A DNA stretch of 9,480 bases, taken from assembly GCA_026400305.1 (NCBI GenBank), contig JAPLPI010000216.1, positions 1-9,480 on the forward strand, given 5' to 3'. Of the stretch, positions 1-6,897 are shown one piece after another. Each line of letters begins with the position of its first letter. Position 1 is the first letter of the stretch. A model generated the notes under the pieces. That model was not told the origin of the DNA and ran no database searches. It saw nothing but the letters and a program-made list of their open reading frames with translations. A program made the translations under genes and the position numbers. This DNA comes from Alphaproteobacteria bacterium (GTDB taxonomy: Bacteria; Pseudomonadota; Alphaproteobacteria; Micropepsales; Micropepsaceae).

Positions 1-4
1 CACG

Positions 5-56
5 AAAAAACAATGCACCCCGCCCTGTTCGGGCGAGGCGCATAGTGCATTGTTTT
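5..56 (-). terminator. Rho-independent terminator after tRNA-Gly
   Basis: A perfect 12-bp inverted repeat (AAAACAATGCAC at 7-18, GTGCATTGTTTT at 45-56) encloses a second hairpin (CGCCC at 21-25, GGGCG at 31-35, loop of 5). Read on the minus strand, the stem ends in six T residues (bases 5-10), the normal form of an intrinsic terminator, and it begins 13 bases beyond the tRNA 3' end. The plus-strand reading also ends in a four-T tract, so it could stop transcription from the left as well. The nested inner hairpin is unusual, but the U-tract and position make the terminator call solid. Confidence 0.8.
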
Positions 57-68
57 ACTTTAGAAATT

Positions 69-143
69 TGGAGCGGGCGAAGGGATTCGAACCCTCGACC
101 CTAACCTTGGCAAGGTTATGCTCTACCCCTGAGCTACGCCCGC
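69..143 (-). tRNA. tRNA-Gly (anticodon GCC)
   Basis: Read on the minus strand, this is a full 75-nt cloverleaf. The acceptor arm is GCGGGCG (137-143) paired with CGCCCGC (73-79). The D-stem is GCTC/GAGC, the anticodon stem TAACC/GGTTA has loop TTGCCAA, and the T-arm carries the TTCGAAT loop. The discriminator is T, and CCA is encoded (69-71). The anticodon GCC (109-111) decodes GGC and GGU, making this a glycine tRNA. It stands alone, followed by a strong hairpin terminator. Confidence 0.96.
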
Positions 144-159
144 ACTCCAAGACCGCGGG

Positions 160-187
160 TTATGACCCAACACCAAGGGGGATTCAA
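160..187 (-). promoter_or_regulatory. Possible promoter for tRNA-Gly
   Basis: On the minus strand, TTGAAT (182-187) and TCATAA (160-165) are separated by 16 bases and lie 17 bases upstream of the tRNA 5' end. Spacing and position suit a housekeeping sigma promoter. Both hexamers match the consensus only partly, so this is a candidate only. Confidence 0.35.
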
Positions 188-274
188 GCAGCAAATCCTT
201 AGGTTTGGGTTGCGCTTCCCCCCGCCATTTCCCGACAATTGGGATGCAAAAGGGGGCGATCTGGCGGATAACGG

Positions 275-524
275 GTGAAACGCGGGCGATGGCTATGCCC
301 TGCTGGCCCCCACCCTGTTGGTGACTGGGTGGGCCCTCGCCGCCCCCCTCGCCTTGATGGCCATTACCAGCCTGAAGGACCAAAGCGGCCTGGGCTTCGC
401 CGCCGGCTGGACCCTGGACCAATATGGCTCGGTCCTGGGGCGCGCCAGTTACCGGTTGCTGTTCCTGCGCTCGATTGCGATCTCGGCGGTGGTGACCTTG
501 CTCACCGTGGCGCTGGCCTATCCG
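275..524 (+). pseudogene. ABC transporter permease N-terminal fragment (PotB-like), frameshifted and truncated
   Basis: This is the start of an inner-membrane permease of a spermidine/putrescine-type ABC importer. A GTG at 275 opens a basic leader (MKRGRWL). Dropping one base near 293-297 joins it to an in-frame stretch with the family's usual opening: LLAPTLL at the head of the first membrane segment, a short loop ending in WTLDQYGSVL, and a second segment ending in VALAYP. Without the correction the two halves are in different frames. Permease similarity stops at about base 524 and the sequence continues as the reverse complement of a different gene, so roughly 80 residues of an expected 280 or so remain. 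The EAA loop and the other membrane segments are absent. A weak GGCGGA lies 6 bases upstream of the GTG. It cannot make a working permease. Family assignment is by recalled motif pattern. Confidence 0.65.
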
Positions 525-685
525 AGCGCACCCACCTCCCGTTGGGCCAGGCGCCCCAGAAAAGGACTGTTGCCGAACACCACAGCCAGCAAGGTTTCGG
601 CGCTGGCGAAGCCTTGCTCGGCCAATGCCTCTTTCACGCGGGTGACACGGGTGGGATCAAAGGGCAGCGACAGGACGCGAAGCAT
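518..685 (-). pseudogene. glnE: Truncated glutamine-synthetase adenylyltransferase (GlnE), first ~53 residues only
   Basis: An ATG at 685, 13 bases after the kinase stop codon, opens a 55-codon frame ending in TAG at 518-520. It contains FGNSPFLGRLAQRE (about residues 37-50), which resembles the SPFLARLALRxP signature near the N-terminus of GlnE, the bifunctional enzyme that adenylylates and deadenylylates glutamine synthetase. Intact GlnE has about 950 residues, so more than 90% is missing, including both nucleotidyltransferase domains. The frame ends where the plus-strand permease fragment begins. Position supports the call: I recall glnE downstream of a protease, regulator and kinase block in alphaproteobacteria. 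In-frame codons upstream of the ATG reach a TAA after two codons, so this start is the only one available. The stub is almost certainly non-functional here. Confidence 0.7.
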
Positions 686-698
686 CCCGTCTTATAGC

Positions 699-2114
699 CT
701 ACTCAGCCGCACTTTTGAGCGGCGTGCCTGGCAAGGCGCGCATAGTGGATTTTTGGAAGCGAAGTACCGCCTTCAGCCCGGTCGGTGTATTGTCTTCCAG
801 CATCAGGTCAGCGCCGTGATAATGCGCCACCGCCGCCACCAGCGACAGGCCAAGCCCCGTGCCGGGGGAACTGCGGCTGGCTTCCAGCCGCACAAAACGT
901 TCGATCACGCGCGGCCGGTCGGCCAGCGGGATGCCCGGACCGGTATCGGAGACGGACAAGTCCACGACCTCGTCGTTGACGGCGGTGGCGATGCGCACCT
1001 GGCCGCCCGCCGGGGTGTATTTTATGGCATTATCCACCAGATTGGCCAGCGCTTGGGCGACCAGGCTGCGATTGGCTTCGACCCCCGCGGGCGGACCCGG
1101 CAGCAAGGTCAGCAATATTTTCTTTTCGTCCGCCAGCGGCTCATACAATTCGGTCACGTCGGCAGCGACTTCGCCCAAATCCAGCGGCGACATGGCGGCG
1201 CGGGCGGTGCCGGCACCGGTTTCGGCGATCAGCAACAGCGCGTTGAAGGTGGCGATCAGCTGGTCGGTCTCGGCGATGGCGCGCTCGATCTCGCCGGCCT
1301 GGGCGCCGCTGGTATTCAGCCGCGCGACCGATTCCTCCAGTCGGTTGCGCAAACGGTTCAGCGGCGTGCGCAGATCATGCGCCACGCTGTCGGTCACCTC
1401 GCGCATGCCCTTCATCAGCCGCTCGATGCGGTCCAGCATCCGGTTCAGGTTTTCCGCCAAGGCATCGAACTCGTCGCCCGAACCGGCCAGCGGCACCCGC
1501 CGCGTCAGGTCGCCGGCAATAATCTCGCCCGAGGTGCGGTTGATGGCATCCAGTCGCCGAAGCATGTTGCGTCCGATCAGCGCCCCGCCCGCCGTACCCA
1601 GCAGCAGGATCAGCAACACCGTCCAGGGCAAGGTGGTGGTGAACATGCGCTCGGTCAGGTAGCGGTCATGAACGTCCTGAGAGACCAGCAGCATGAAATC
1701 ACCTGGCACCAGCAGGACGCGGCCGCGGGCGCGGCGAGCTTTCAGCTTGCCGTCCACCGGGCGCTCATAGTTGAACTCGACAAGACTACCCATCTCGGAC
1801 AGTTGCGGCCAGAAAGCCAGGTTGCCCGCCAGCACATGATGCTTGTTGTCCGACAACATGTAGAGCGCCTGGCCCTGATGCAGGGTGCGCGCACGCACCG
1901 TCTCCACCAGGCCCGGCAGGCCGAAATGCTGATACTCCTCGCGAAGGCCGGTGATCTCGGCCTCGATGATCCGGTCGGTCTGGCCGTCCAGGGCGCGGCG
2001 GGTGTTCCAATAGGTGAAGAACAACAGCGCAGTCACCGAAAAGGCGAACAGCAGCACATAGACAAGGACGATACGGAACGCCTGGGTCTGCAGGAGACCG
2101 GGCTTAGTGCGCAC
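699..2114 (-). CDS. HAMP-domain sensor histidine kinase
   Basis: This is an inner-membrane sensor kinase of 471 residues that autophosphorylates on histidine and passes the phosphate to the regulator encoded just upstream. Membrane segments lie at about 14-36 and 163-184, enclosing a periplasmic sensor region of about 125 residues with no recognised fold. A HAMP linker follows (about 184-236). The dimerisation domain has the H-box SVAHDLRTPLNRLRNRLE with phospho-acceptor His246. The ATPase domain shows the N-box NLVDNAIKYTPAGG (Asn362), the G1 box DTGPGIP (390-396) and the G2 box GTGLGLS (418-424), so all catalytic boxes are present. Its GTG start overlaps the regulator's stop by 11 bases, implying translational coupling. 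The neighbouring protease gene suggests an envelope-stress signal, which is inference. The last 15 residues or so look like a variable tail. Confidence 0.93.
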   Translation of the reverse strand: MRTKPGLLQTQAFRIVLVYVLLFAFSVTALLFFTYWNTRRALDGQTDRIIEAEITGLREEYQHFGLPGLVETVRARTLHQGQALYMLSDNKHHVLAGNLAFWPQLSEMGSLVEFNYERPVDGKLKARRARGRVLLVPGDFMLLVSQDVHDRYLTERMFTTTLPWTVLLILLLGTAGGALIGRNMLRRLDAINRTSGEIIAGDLTRRVPLAGSGDEFDALAENLNRMLDRIERLMKGMREVTDSVAHDLRTPLNRLRNRLEESVARLNTSGAQAGEIERAIAETDQLIATFNALLLIAETGAGTARAAMSPLDLGEVAADVTELYEPLADEKKILLTLLPGPPAGVEANRSLVAQALANLVDNAIKYTPAGGQVRIATAVNDEVVDLSVSDTGPGIPLADRPRVIERFVRLEASRSSPGTGLGLSLVAAVAHYHGADLMLEDNTPTGLKAVLRFQKSTMRALPGTPLKSAAE

Positions 2115-2778
2115 GAATCATGTAACCAGCGCCGCGCACGGTATGCAGCAGCGGGGCTTCGAATCCCTTGTCGATCTTGGCGCGTAACCGGCTGATATGC
2201 ACGTCGATCACATTGGTCTGGGGATCGAAATGATATTCCCACACGCTTTCCAGTAGCATCGTGCGAGTCACCACCTGGCCGGCATGACGCATTAAGTATT
2301 CCAGCAGGCGGAATTCGCGTGGCTGCAATTCGATATCGGTGCCGCTCCGCTTGGCGGCGCGCGACAGAAGATCCAGTTCCAGATCGCCCACATCCAGCCG
2401 CGTCTTGACGCCCACCGGCGAGCGGCGGCGCATCAGCGCGTCGACCCGCGCCAGCAGTTCGACAAAGGCATAGGGCTTGGTGAGATAATCATCGCCGCCG
2501 GCCTTGAGGCCCTTCACCCGGTCGTCCACTTCGGATAGGGCCGACAGGAACAGCACCGGGGTGGAATTGCCATGCTCGCGCATCTCCGCCACCAGCTTGA
2601 GGCCGTCCAGCTTTGGCAGCATGCGGTCCACGATGGCCACGTCATAGGGCCGCGACAATGCTAGGCTCAGGCCAGTCTCGCCGTCCCCCGCATCGTCCAC
2701 CACATGACCGGATTCCTTCAGCCCCTGCACCAGGTAACGCTGGGCTTCCAGATCGTCTTCAATCACCAGAATACGCAT
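2104..2778 (-). CDS. OmpR/PhoB-family response regulator
   Basis: This is a 224-residue DNA-binding regulator. The receiver domain (1-115) carries the acidic pair Asp8/Asp9, phospho-acceptor Asp51 (in VDRMLPKLDG), switch Ser79 and Lys101 in the LTKPY motif. The C-terminal winged helix (about 128-222) has the family pattern LQPREFRLLEYLMRHAGQVV, then SVWEYHFDPQTNVIDVHISRLRAKID and the closing VRGAGYMI. The start is fixed by GGGAGAG at 2782-2788, a few bases before the ATG. It overlaps the kinase gene downstream and lies 61 bases after the protease gene, with a terminator-like hairpin between. The likely partner is that kinase and a likely target is the htrA promoter. Both are inferred from position. 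Confidence 0.94.
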   Translation of the reverse strand: MRILVIEDDLEAQRYLVQGLKESGHVVDDAGDGETGLSLALSRPYDVAIVDRMLPKLDGLKLVAEMREHGNSTPVLFLSALSEVDDRVKGLKAGGDDYLTKPYAFVELLARVDALMRRRSPVGVKTRLDVGDLELDLLSRAAKRSGTDIELQPREFRLLEYLMRHAGQVVTRTMLLESVWEYHFDPQTNVIDVHISRLRAKIDKGFEAPLLHTVRGAGYMIRAH

Positions 2779-2804
2779 TCACTCTCCCGATCATGCGCGG
2801 AAGG

Positions 2805-2833
2805 AAAAAGGGCGCGAGGTTGATCCCGCGCCC
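2805..2833 (-). terminator. Intrinsic terminator or attenuator between htrA and the regulator
   Basis: On the minus strand, GGGCGCG (2827-2833) pairs with CGCGCCC (2810-2816). A G-U and a G-C pair extend the stem to nine pairs with a 6-nt loop. Five T residues follow at once (2805-2809). It begins 6 bases after the htrA stop. Only 26 bases separate the T-run from the regulator ATG, too few for a new promoter, so regulator transcription must read through this hairpin or start inside htrA. Confidence 0.75.
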
Positions 2834-2839
2834 GGATAC

Positions 2840-4441
2840 TTAGGTCTTGTCGATGTCGATGGCGACAAAGCCGGTGCCGCCCTGGCTGTGCGCCACCAGC
2901 AACAGCACGCTGGAGCGGCCGCCCTTCTTGGCTTCGGCCACGCCCGACTGGAAGTCGGTCGGGGTGCGCACGATCTTGTTGCCCACCCGCAGCACCACGT
3001 CGCCGGGCTGCAGGCCCTTTTCAGCGGCATCGCTGTCAGGATCGACCTTGGTGATCACCGCACCATTCATCACGGCCTCGGCGATGTTGAAGGTCTTCTT
3101 GGATTCCGGCGTCAGGGACGACAGGCCCAAGCCAGCGGCGGTGGCGCTGGACGGCGACAGCGCGCCTTCCTTGGCGGGCGCGTTGGAGGCCAGCTGCGCC
3201 GCATCGGGACGGGTGGCGATGTTTACCTTCACCTGCATGAGCTTGCCCTGGCGGACCACCGAGAAGGTGGCGGTCTGGCCGGTGGGCACGCTGGCGACCT
3301 TGCGGGTCAGGTCGGTGGCATCTTCCACCGCCTGACCGTTGATGGCGGTGACGATGTCGCCCTGCTCGAATCCGGCCTTGGCGGCGGGGCCATTGGGAAC
3401 GACCTCGGCGACCATAGCGCCCTTGGAGTCCTTGATACCCAGCGAGGACGCGATCTCCGGCGTCACGCTCTGGATATTCACGCCCAGATAGCCGCGGGTG
3501 ACTTTACCCTTGGCCTTGAGCTGGTCCACCACGTCATGGATCAAGCTGGCGGGAATGGCAAAGCCGATGCCGACACTGCCGCCCGAGGGCGAGAAGATCA
3601 TCGAGTTCATGCCGATCACCTGTCCGCGCAGGTCAAAGGTCGGACCGCCCGAATTGCCGCGGTTGATGGGCGCATCGATCTGGATGAAGTTGGTATATTG
3701 CTGGGCGGAGTCGATATTGTTGCGGCCCAGCGAGGACACGATACCAGCGGTCACTGAGTTGGACAGGCCGAAGGGATTGCCCACAGCCACCACCCAGTCG
3801 CCCACGCGCAGCCGCTTGTCGTCGCCGAACTCCACGATCGGCAGCGGACGATCGGATGTGATCTTCAGAAGGGCGACATCGGTTACCGGATCGGTGCCCA
3901 CCAGCTTGGCGATGAACTCGCGCTTGTCCGGCAGGGTAACGGTGATCTTCTTGCTGGCGTCCACCACATGGTTGTTGGTGACAACATAGCCGGTCTTGTC
4001 GATGATAAAGCCCGAGCCAGCGCTGAGCGCCTTGTGCGGCTGCTGCGGCTGCTGCGGCTGCTTCTGGCCCTGTCCGAACTGATTGAACAGGTCGCGGAAC
4101 GGCGCGGGGATATTGTCGTCGCCGCCGTCATTCTCGGTGGTGGTGGTTTCGGACTTGATGGTCACCACCGCAGGGCTGACGCGCTCCACTAGGTCGGCGA
4201 AGCTGAAGGGGGCACTGTTTTCCAGCATGCGCGGAGCGCGGGCATCGCCCTCATTGGCGGCGACCATGGTGGGGGTGCCGACGACCTGAACGGCCCGTAC
4301 CGGCGGCAACAGCGCGAAGGCCCCAAGACTGACCACCACGATGGCGGCGGCGCCGCTCATGGCGACCACACGGCGCTGACGTAGCGAAGGCTTGGGAAGG
4401 CGGGAAAAGATGCCCGGCTGGGGCGAGTTATCATTCTGCAT
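2840..4441 (-). CDS. degP: Do-family periplasmic serine protease (DegP/HtrA)
   Basis: This is an envelope quality-control protease of 533 residues that degrades or holds misfolded periplasmic proteins. A basic N-terminus and a hydrophobic segment (about 25-50, ending PPVRA) act as signal or anchor. The trypsin-like domain (about 80-290) has the triad His158 (TNNHVV), Asp188 (TDVALL) and Ser264 (RGNSGGP). Two PDZ domains follow, at about 295-405 (first motif GYLGVNIQ) and 430-530. A Gln/Pro-rich stretch at 124-135 lies in the loop before the protease core. The start is set by AAGGAG (4447-4452), five bases before the ATG at 4441; an in-frame ATG 22 codons upstream lacks such a site. An operator-like region lies upstream, and a two-component pair that may control it lies downstream. 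DegP, DegQ and MucD cannot be told apart here. Confidence 0.95.
   Translation of the reverse strand: MQNDNSPQPGIFSRLPKPSLRQRRVVAMSGAAAIVVVSLGAFALLPPVRAVQVVGTPTMVAANEGDARAPRMLENSAPFSFADLVERVSPAVVTIKSETTTTENDGGDDNIPAPFRDLFNQFGQGQKQPQQPQQPHKALSAGSGFIIDKTGYVVTNNHVVDASKKITVTLPDKREFIAKLVGTDPVTDVALLKITSDRPLPIVEFGDDKRLRVGDWVVAVGNPFGLSNSVTAGIVSSLGRNNIDSAQQYTNFIQIDAPINRGNSGGPTFDLRGQVIGMNSMIFSPSGGSVGIGFAIPASLIHDVVDQLKAKGKVTRGYLGVNIQSVTPEIASSLGIKDSKGAMVAEVVPNGPAAKAGFEQGDIVTAINGQAVEDATDLTRKVASVPTGQTATFSVVRQGKLMQVKVNIATRPDAAQLASNAPAKEGALSPSSATAAGLGLSSLTPESKKTFNIAEAVMNGAVITKVDPDSDAAEKGLQPGDVVLRVGNKIVRTPTDFQSGVAEAKKGGRSSVLLLVAHSQGGTGFVAIDIDKT
4035..4061 (-). repeat. Three tandem 9-bp units inside htrA
   Basis: The 9-mer tgcggctgc occurs three times end to end (4035-4043, 4044-4052, 4053-4061). 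On the coding strand it encodes the repeating Gln-Pro-Gln of the protease's pre-catalytic loop. Units are whole codons, so slippage would change loop length without a frameshift. Confidence 0.8.
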
Positions 4442-4446
4442 GGGGG

Positions 4447-4452
4447 CTCCTT
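4447..4452 (-). promoter_or_regulatory. Ribosome binding site that fixes the htrA start
   Basis: AAGGAG on the minus strand lies five bases (CCCCC) before the ATG at 4441. It favours that start over the in-frame ATG at 4507, which has no such site. Confidence 0.85.
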
Positions 4453-4500
4453 GTAGCCAGTCTTTTTCGACCGGGCTGTGGCTTAGGTATAAGCATAACA

Positions 4501-4537
4501 TGGACAAATTACGTCCAGTATATTACAACTATGTAAT
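4501..4537 (-). promoter_or_regulatory. Operator-like inverted and direct repeats upstream of htrA
   Basis: The AT-rich gap between ccmH and htrA holds ATTACA-N4-TGTAAT (4522-4537), a perfect 6+6 dyad, and TGGAC-N7-GTCCA (4501-4517). On the minus strand the pentamer GTAAT occurs twice with starts 14 bases apart (4522-4526 and 4508-4512). A -10-like TATACT (4517-4522) overlaps the first dyad; its upstream -35 is weak and would run into the ccmH end. The arrangement suggests a regulated htrA promoter, possibly bound by the downstream OmpR-type regulator. The repeats are seen; their function is inferred. Confidence 0.45.
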
Positions 4538-4540
4538 CTA

Positions 4541-4978
4541 TTAAGCGCTTCTGGCAGCCGCCTTTTTGACCACCATCCACGCTACCGCACCGCCCGCGCC
4601 CAGCACCAAAAAGGGCGCCAGCCAGAGCAGCCAAGTATCGGGCTGCACCGGCGGCTTCATCAGGATGACGTCGCCATAGCGCGCCACTAGGAAGTCCTGG
4701 ACTTGGGCGTCGCTTTGCCCGGCGGCGATCTGCTCGCGGATCAGGCGGCGCACATCGGCGGAAAAAGGCGAACCAGACTCATCCACATTCTCCCCGGCGC
4801 AAACCAGGCAGCGGAACTGGCGCTGCAGATTGCGGGCACGCGCTTCCATCGCCGAATCCGAAAACGTGTCAGCAGCCGTAGCGGCAGCGGAGGCCGAGTT
4901 GGAAAAGACAGGCGCCGCCAGCGCAGGCGCCATCAGCAGCAGGAAGGCAAGGACGGCTTTCATTCGGTAGGGCTTCAT
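4541..4978 (-). CDS. ccmH: Cytochrome c maturation protein CcmH (CycL)
   Basis: This is a membrane-anchored thiol oxidoreductase of 145 residues that helps keep the CxxCH cysteines of apocytochrome c reduced for heme ligation. An N-terminal hydrophobic segment (about 7-24) is a signal or anchor. The family signature RCLVCAGENVDES carries the redox pair Cys57/Cys60, followed by a helical region (REQIAAGQSDAQVQDFLVARYGD). A C-terminal membrane helix lies at about 116-137, ending in a Lys/Arg tail. The length fits the short single-domain CcmH without a fused CcmI part. The ATG at 4978 overlaps the ccmF stop in an ATGA, supporting this start over an in-frame one at 5041 inside ccmF; a second ATG at 4963 is also possible. 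No ccmG lies between ccmF and this gene. Confidence 0.93.
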   Translation of the reverse strand: MKPYRMKAVLAFLLLMAPALAAPVFSNSASAAATAADTFSDSAMEARARNLQRQFRCLVCAGENVDESGSPFSADVRRLIREQIAAGQSDAQVQDFLVARYGDVILMKPPVQPDTWLLWLAPFLVLGAGGAVAWMVVKKAAARSA

Positions 4979-6897
4979 TCTGCGGCTTGGGCCACCGGGG
5001 GCGCGGCGGGTTCGCGCGCGGGCGCGCGCAGGCGGCCCCACAGGCTCAGCATCCCGCCCAGCGCCATGATCAAACCGCCGATCCAGATCAGCGGCGCCAG
5101 CGGCGAGACATAGGCGCGCAAGGCAAAGCGGCCATCGCCCCGCTCATCGCCCAGCGCCAGGTAAAGATCGCGCAGGCCGGTGGTGCGGATGGCGGTGTCG
5201 CTCATGTCCTGGCCTTCGGCGGGATATAGCCGGTGCTCGGGCTGCAGAACCGCGCCGGGTTTACCACCGTCCATCACCGCGATATGGGCGCGGTCGGCGA
5301 TGTAGTTGGGGCCTTTCACGCGACTCACCCCGTCAAAGCGCAAGGTGTAAGGCCCCACCGTGAAGCTCTGTCCCGGCGCCGCGACCGTGATCGCCTCGCT
5401 GCGCCAGGCGGTGGTACCGGCCACGCCCATCAAGGTGATGCCAAGCCCGGCATGCGCCAGAGCGGCGGCAAACGCGGACGCGCGCGCGCCTTTGCGTTTG
5501 CGCACATCGATGATCGAAGCACCGATCAGCCAAGCGGCGACGGCGAAGGCGCCGGTGGCAGCGATGGTGCGCGGCGCAACAATAGCCAGCACCGCGATGG
5601 CGGCAATCGCGGCCAGGCCCAGCGCCGGATAGAGCGAGTGCCAGACGGCTTTCAGGTCGCCGCGCTTCCAGCCCAGTTGCGGGCCGAACGGCACCAGCAG
5701 CAGCAGGGCAAAGAAAATGGGTGCGAAGGTAATGGCATAATAGGGCGGACCCACCGTGATCTTGGTGCCGTTCAGGGCATCCAGGATCAGGGGATAGAGG
5801 GTCCCTGCGAAGACGCAGGCGCAGGCCGCAACCAGGAAGACATTGTTCAGCAGCAACGCGGTCTCGCGGCTGGCAGGCTCAAACGCCGCGCCGCCCTGCA
5901 GGGTGGGCGCGCGCCAGGCGAACAGCGCCAGCGCCCCGCCGATGGCCAGCGCGATCAGCACCATGATGAAGAAGCCGCGCGCGGGATCGGAGGCAAAGGC
6001 ATGCACCGACGACAACACGCCGGAGCGCACCAGGAATGTACCAATCAGCGACATGGAGAAACCGGCGATCGCCAGCAGCAGGCTCCAGGTGCGGAAGGCG
6101 CCGCTTTTTTCCGTGGCCAGCGCCGAATGCAGCAGCGCGGTGGCAATCAGCCAAGGCATGAGCGAGGCATTCTCCACCGGGTCCCAGCCCCAGAAACCGC
6201 CCCAGCCCAGTTCATAATAGGCCCACCAGCTGCCCAGCGCGATGCCACAGGTCAATGCGATCCAGGCGATCAGCATGAAGGGCCGCGCGGCGCGCGCCCA
6301 TCCGGCTTCACCGACCAGCAGTGCGGCGGCGGCATAAGAAAAGGAGGCCGACAGCCCGACATAGCCAGCATAGAGCATCGGCGGATGCATCGCCAAGCCG
6401 GGATCCTGCAGAAGCGGCGTCAAGCCTGCGCCTTCGAACGGTGCCGGGTCCAGACGCAGGAACGGATTTGAGGTGAAGAGGATGAACAGGATGAATGCCG
6501 CCGCCAGCAGGCCCTGAACGCCCAGCGCGCCGCTGGTCAGCCGTTCACCGCCGCGCTGCAGGAGCGCGACCATGCCGGCATAGAGCGCCAGCACCAACAC
6601 CCACAGCAGCATAGAGCCTTCGTGATTGCCCCACACGCCGCTGATTTTATAGACCAGCGGCTTGAGCGTGTGGCTGTGGCCGGCCACCAGCGCCACGGAA
6701 AAATCCGACGTGATGAAGGCATAGGTCAGCGCGGCAAATGACAACACGATAAAGACCAGAAAGCCCAACGCCGAACTTGTGGCGACACGGCGGGCGGTAT
6801 TGGCTTCCGTGCGCGTGCCGATCAGACCCGCCACCGCCATCACCAGCGACAGCGCCAGGGCAAAACAAAGCGCCAGCTGACCCAGCTCGCCGGTCAT
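4975..6897 (-). CDS. ccmF: Heme lyase CcmF (CycK)
   Basis: This is the large integral membrane subunit of the System I heme ligation complex, which receives heme from CcmE and joins it to apocytochrome c at the periplasmic face. At 640 residues with about 14 hydrophobic segments it has the usual size. The WWD heme-handling domain lies at about 224-250, with WWAYYELGWGGFWGWDP as its core. The four histidines expected for heme coordination are all present: His171 (MHPPMLY), His257 (ALLHS), His299 (SSVHAFA) and His482 (LAHAGLG). A periplasmic domain occupies about 495-600, before the last helix. The ATG overlaps the ccmE stop by 4 bases, and its own stop overlaps ccmH by 4 bases. The final Ala/Pro-rich tail (625-640) is unremarkable. 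It appears intact. Confidence 0.97.
   Translation of the reverse strand: MTGELGQLALCFALALSLVMAVAGLIGTRTEANTARRVATSSALGFLVFIVLSFAALTYAFITSDFSVALVAGHSHTLKPLVYKISGVWGNHEGSMLLWVLVLALYAGMVALLQRGGERLTSGALGVQGLLAAAFILFILFTSNPFLRLDPAPFEGAGLTPLLQDPGLAMHPPMLYAGYVGLSASFSYAAAALLVGEAGWARAARPFMLIAWIALTCGIALGSWWAYYELGWGGFWGWDPVENASLMPWLIATALLHSALATEKSGAFRTWSLLLAIAGFSMSLIGTFLVRSGVLSSVHAFASDPARGFFIMVLIALAIGGALALFAWRAPTLQGGAAFEPASRETALLLNNVFLVAACACVFAGTLYPLILDALNGTKITVGPPYYAITFAPIFFALLLLVPFGPQLGWKRGDLKAVWHSLYPALGLAAIAAIAVLAIVAPRTIAATGAFAVAAWLIGASIIDVRKRKGARASAFAAALAHAGLGITLMGVAGTTAWRSEAITVAAPGQSFTVGPYTLRFDGVSRVKGPNYIADRAHIAVMDGGKPGAVLQPEHRLYPAEGQDMSDTAIRTTGLRDLYLALGDERGDGRFALRAYVSPLAPLIWIGGLIMALGGMLSLWGRLRAPAREPAAPPVAQAAE

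Noticed and set aside
859..1662. 267-aa plus-strand frame
   Set aside because: Antisense to the histidine kinase, Ser/Arg-rich with no family motif, while the minus strand shows all the kinase boxes.
318..2195. 625-aa plus-strand open frame
   Set aside because: Only the first 70 residues or so make sense (permease fragment). The rest is the antisense of glnE, the kinase and the end of the regulator, and has a Gln/Arg/His-rich composition typical of shadow frames in GC-rich DNA.
2888..3757. 289-aa plus-strand frame
   Set aside because: Antisense to the protease and His/Gly/Asp-rich shadow sequence; the minus strand encodes the catalytic triad and PDZ domains.
4442..4507. Upstream ATG adding 22 residues to HtrA
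   Set aside because: No ribosome binding site there, it would consume the promoter and leader region, and the ATG at 4441 has AAGGAG at ideal spacing.
4979..5041. Upstream start for CcmH
   Set aside because: It would extend 21 Arg/Pro-rich residues back into ccmF. The ATGA overlap start at 4978 puts a proper signal segment at the N-terminus.
5233..6471. 412-aa plus-strand frame
   Set aside because: Antisense to ccmF; its Gln/Arg/Gly-rich composition matches the complement of membrane-helix codons.
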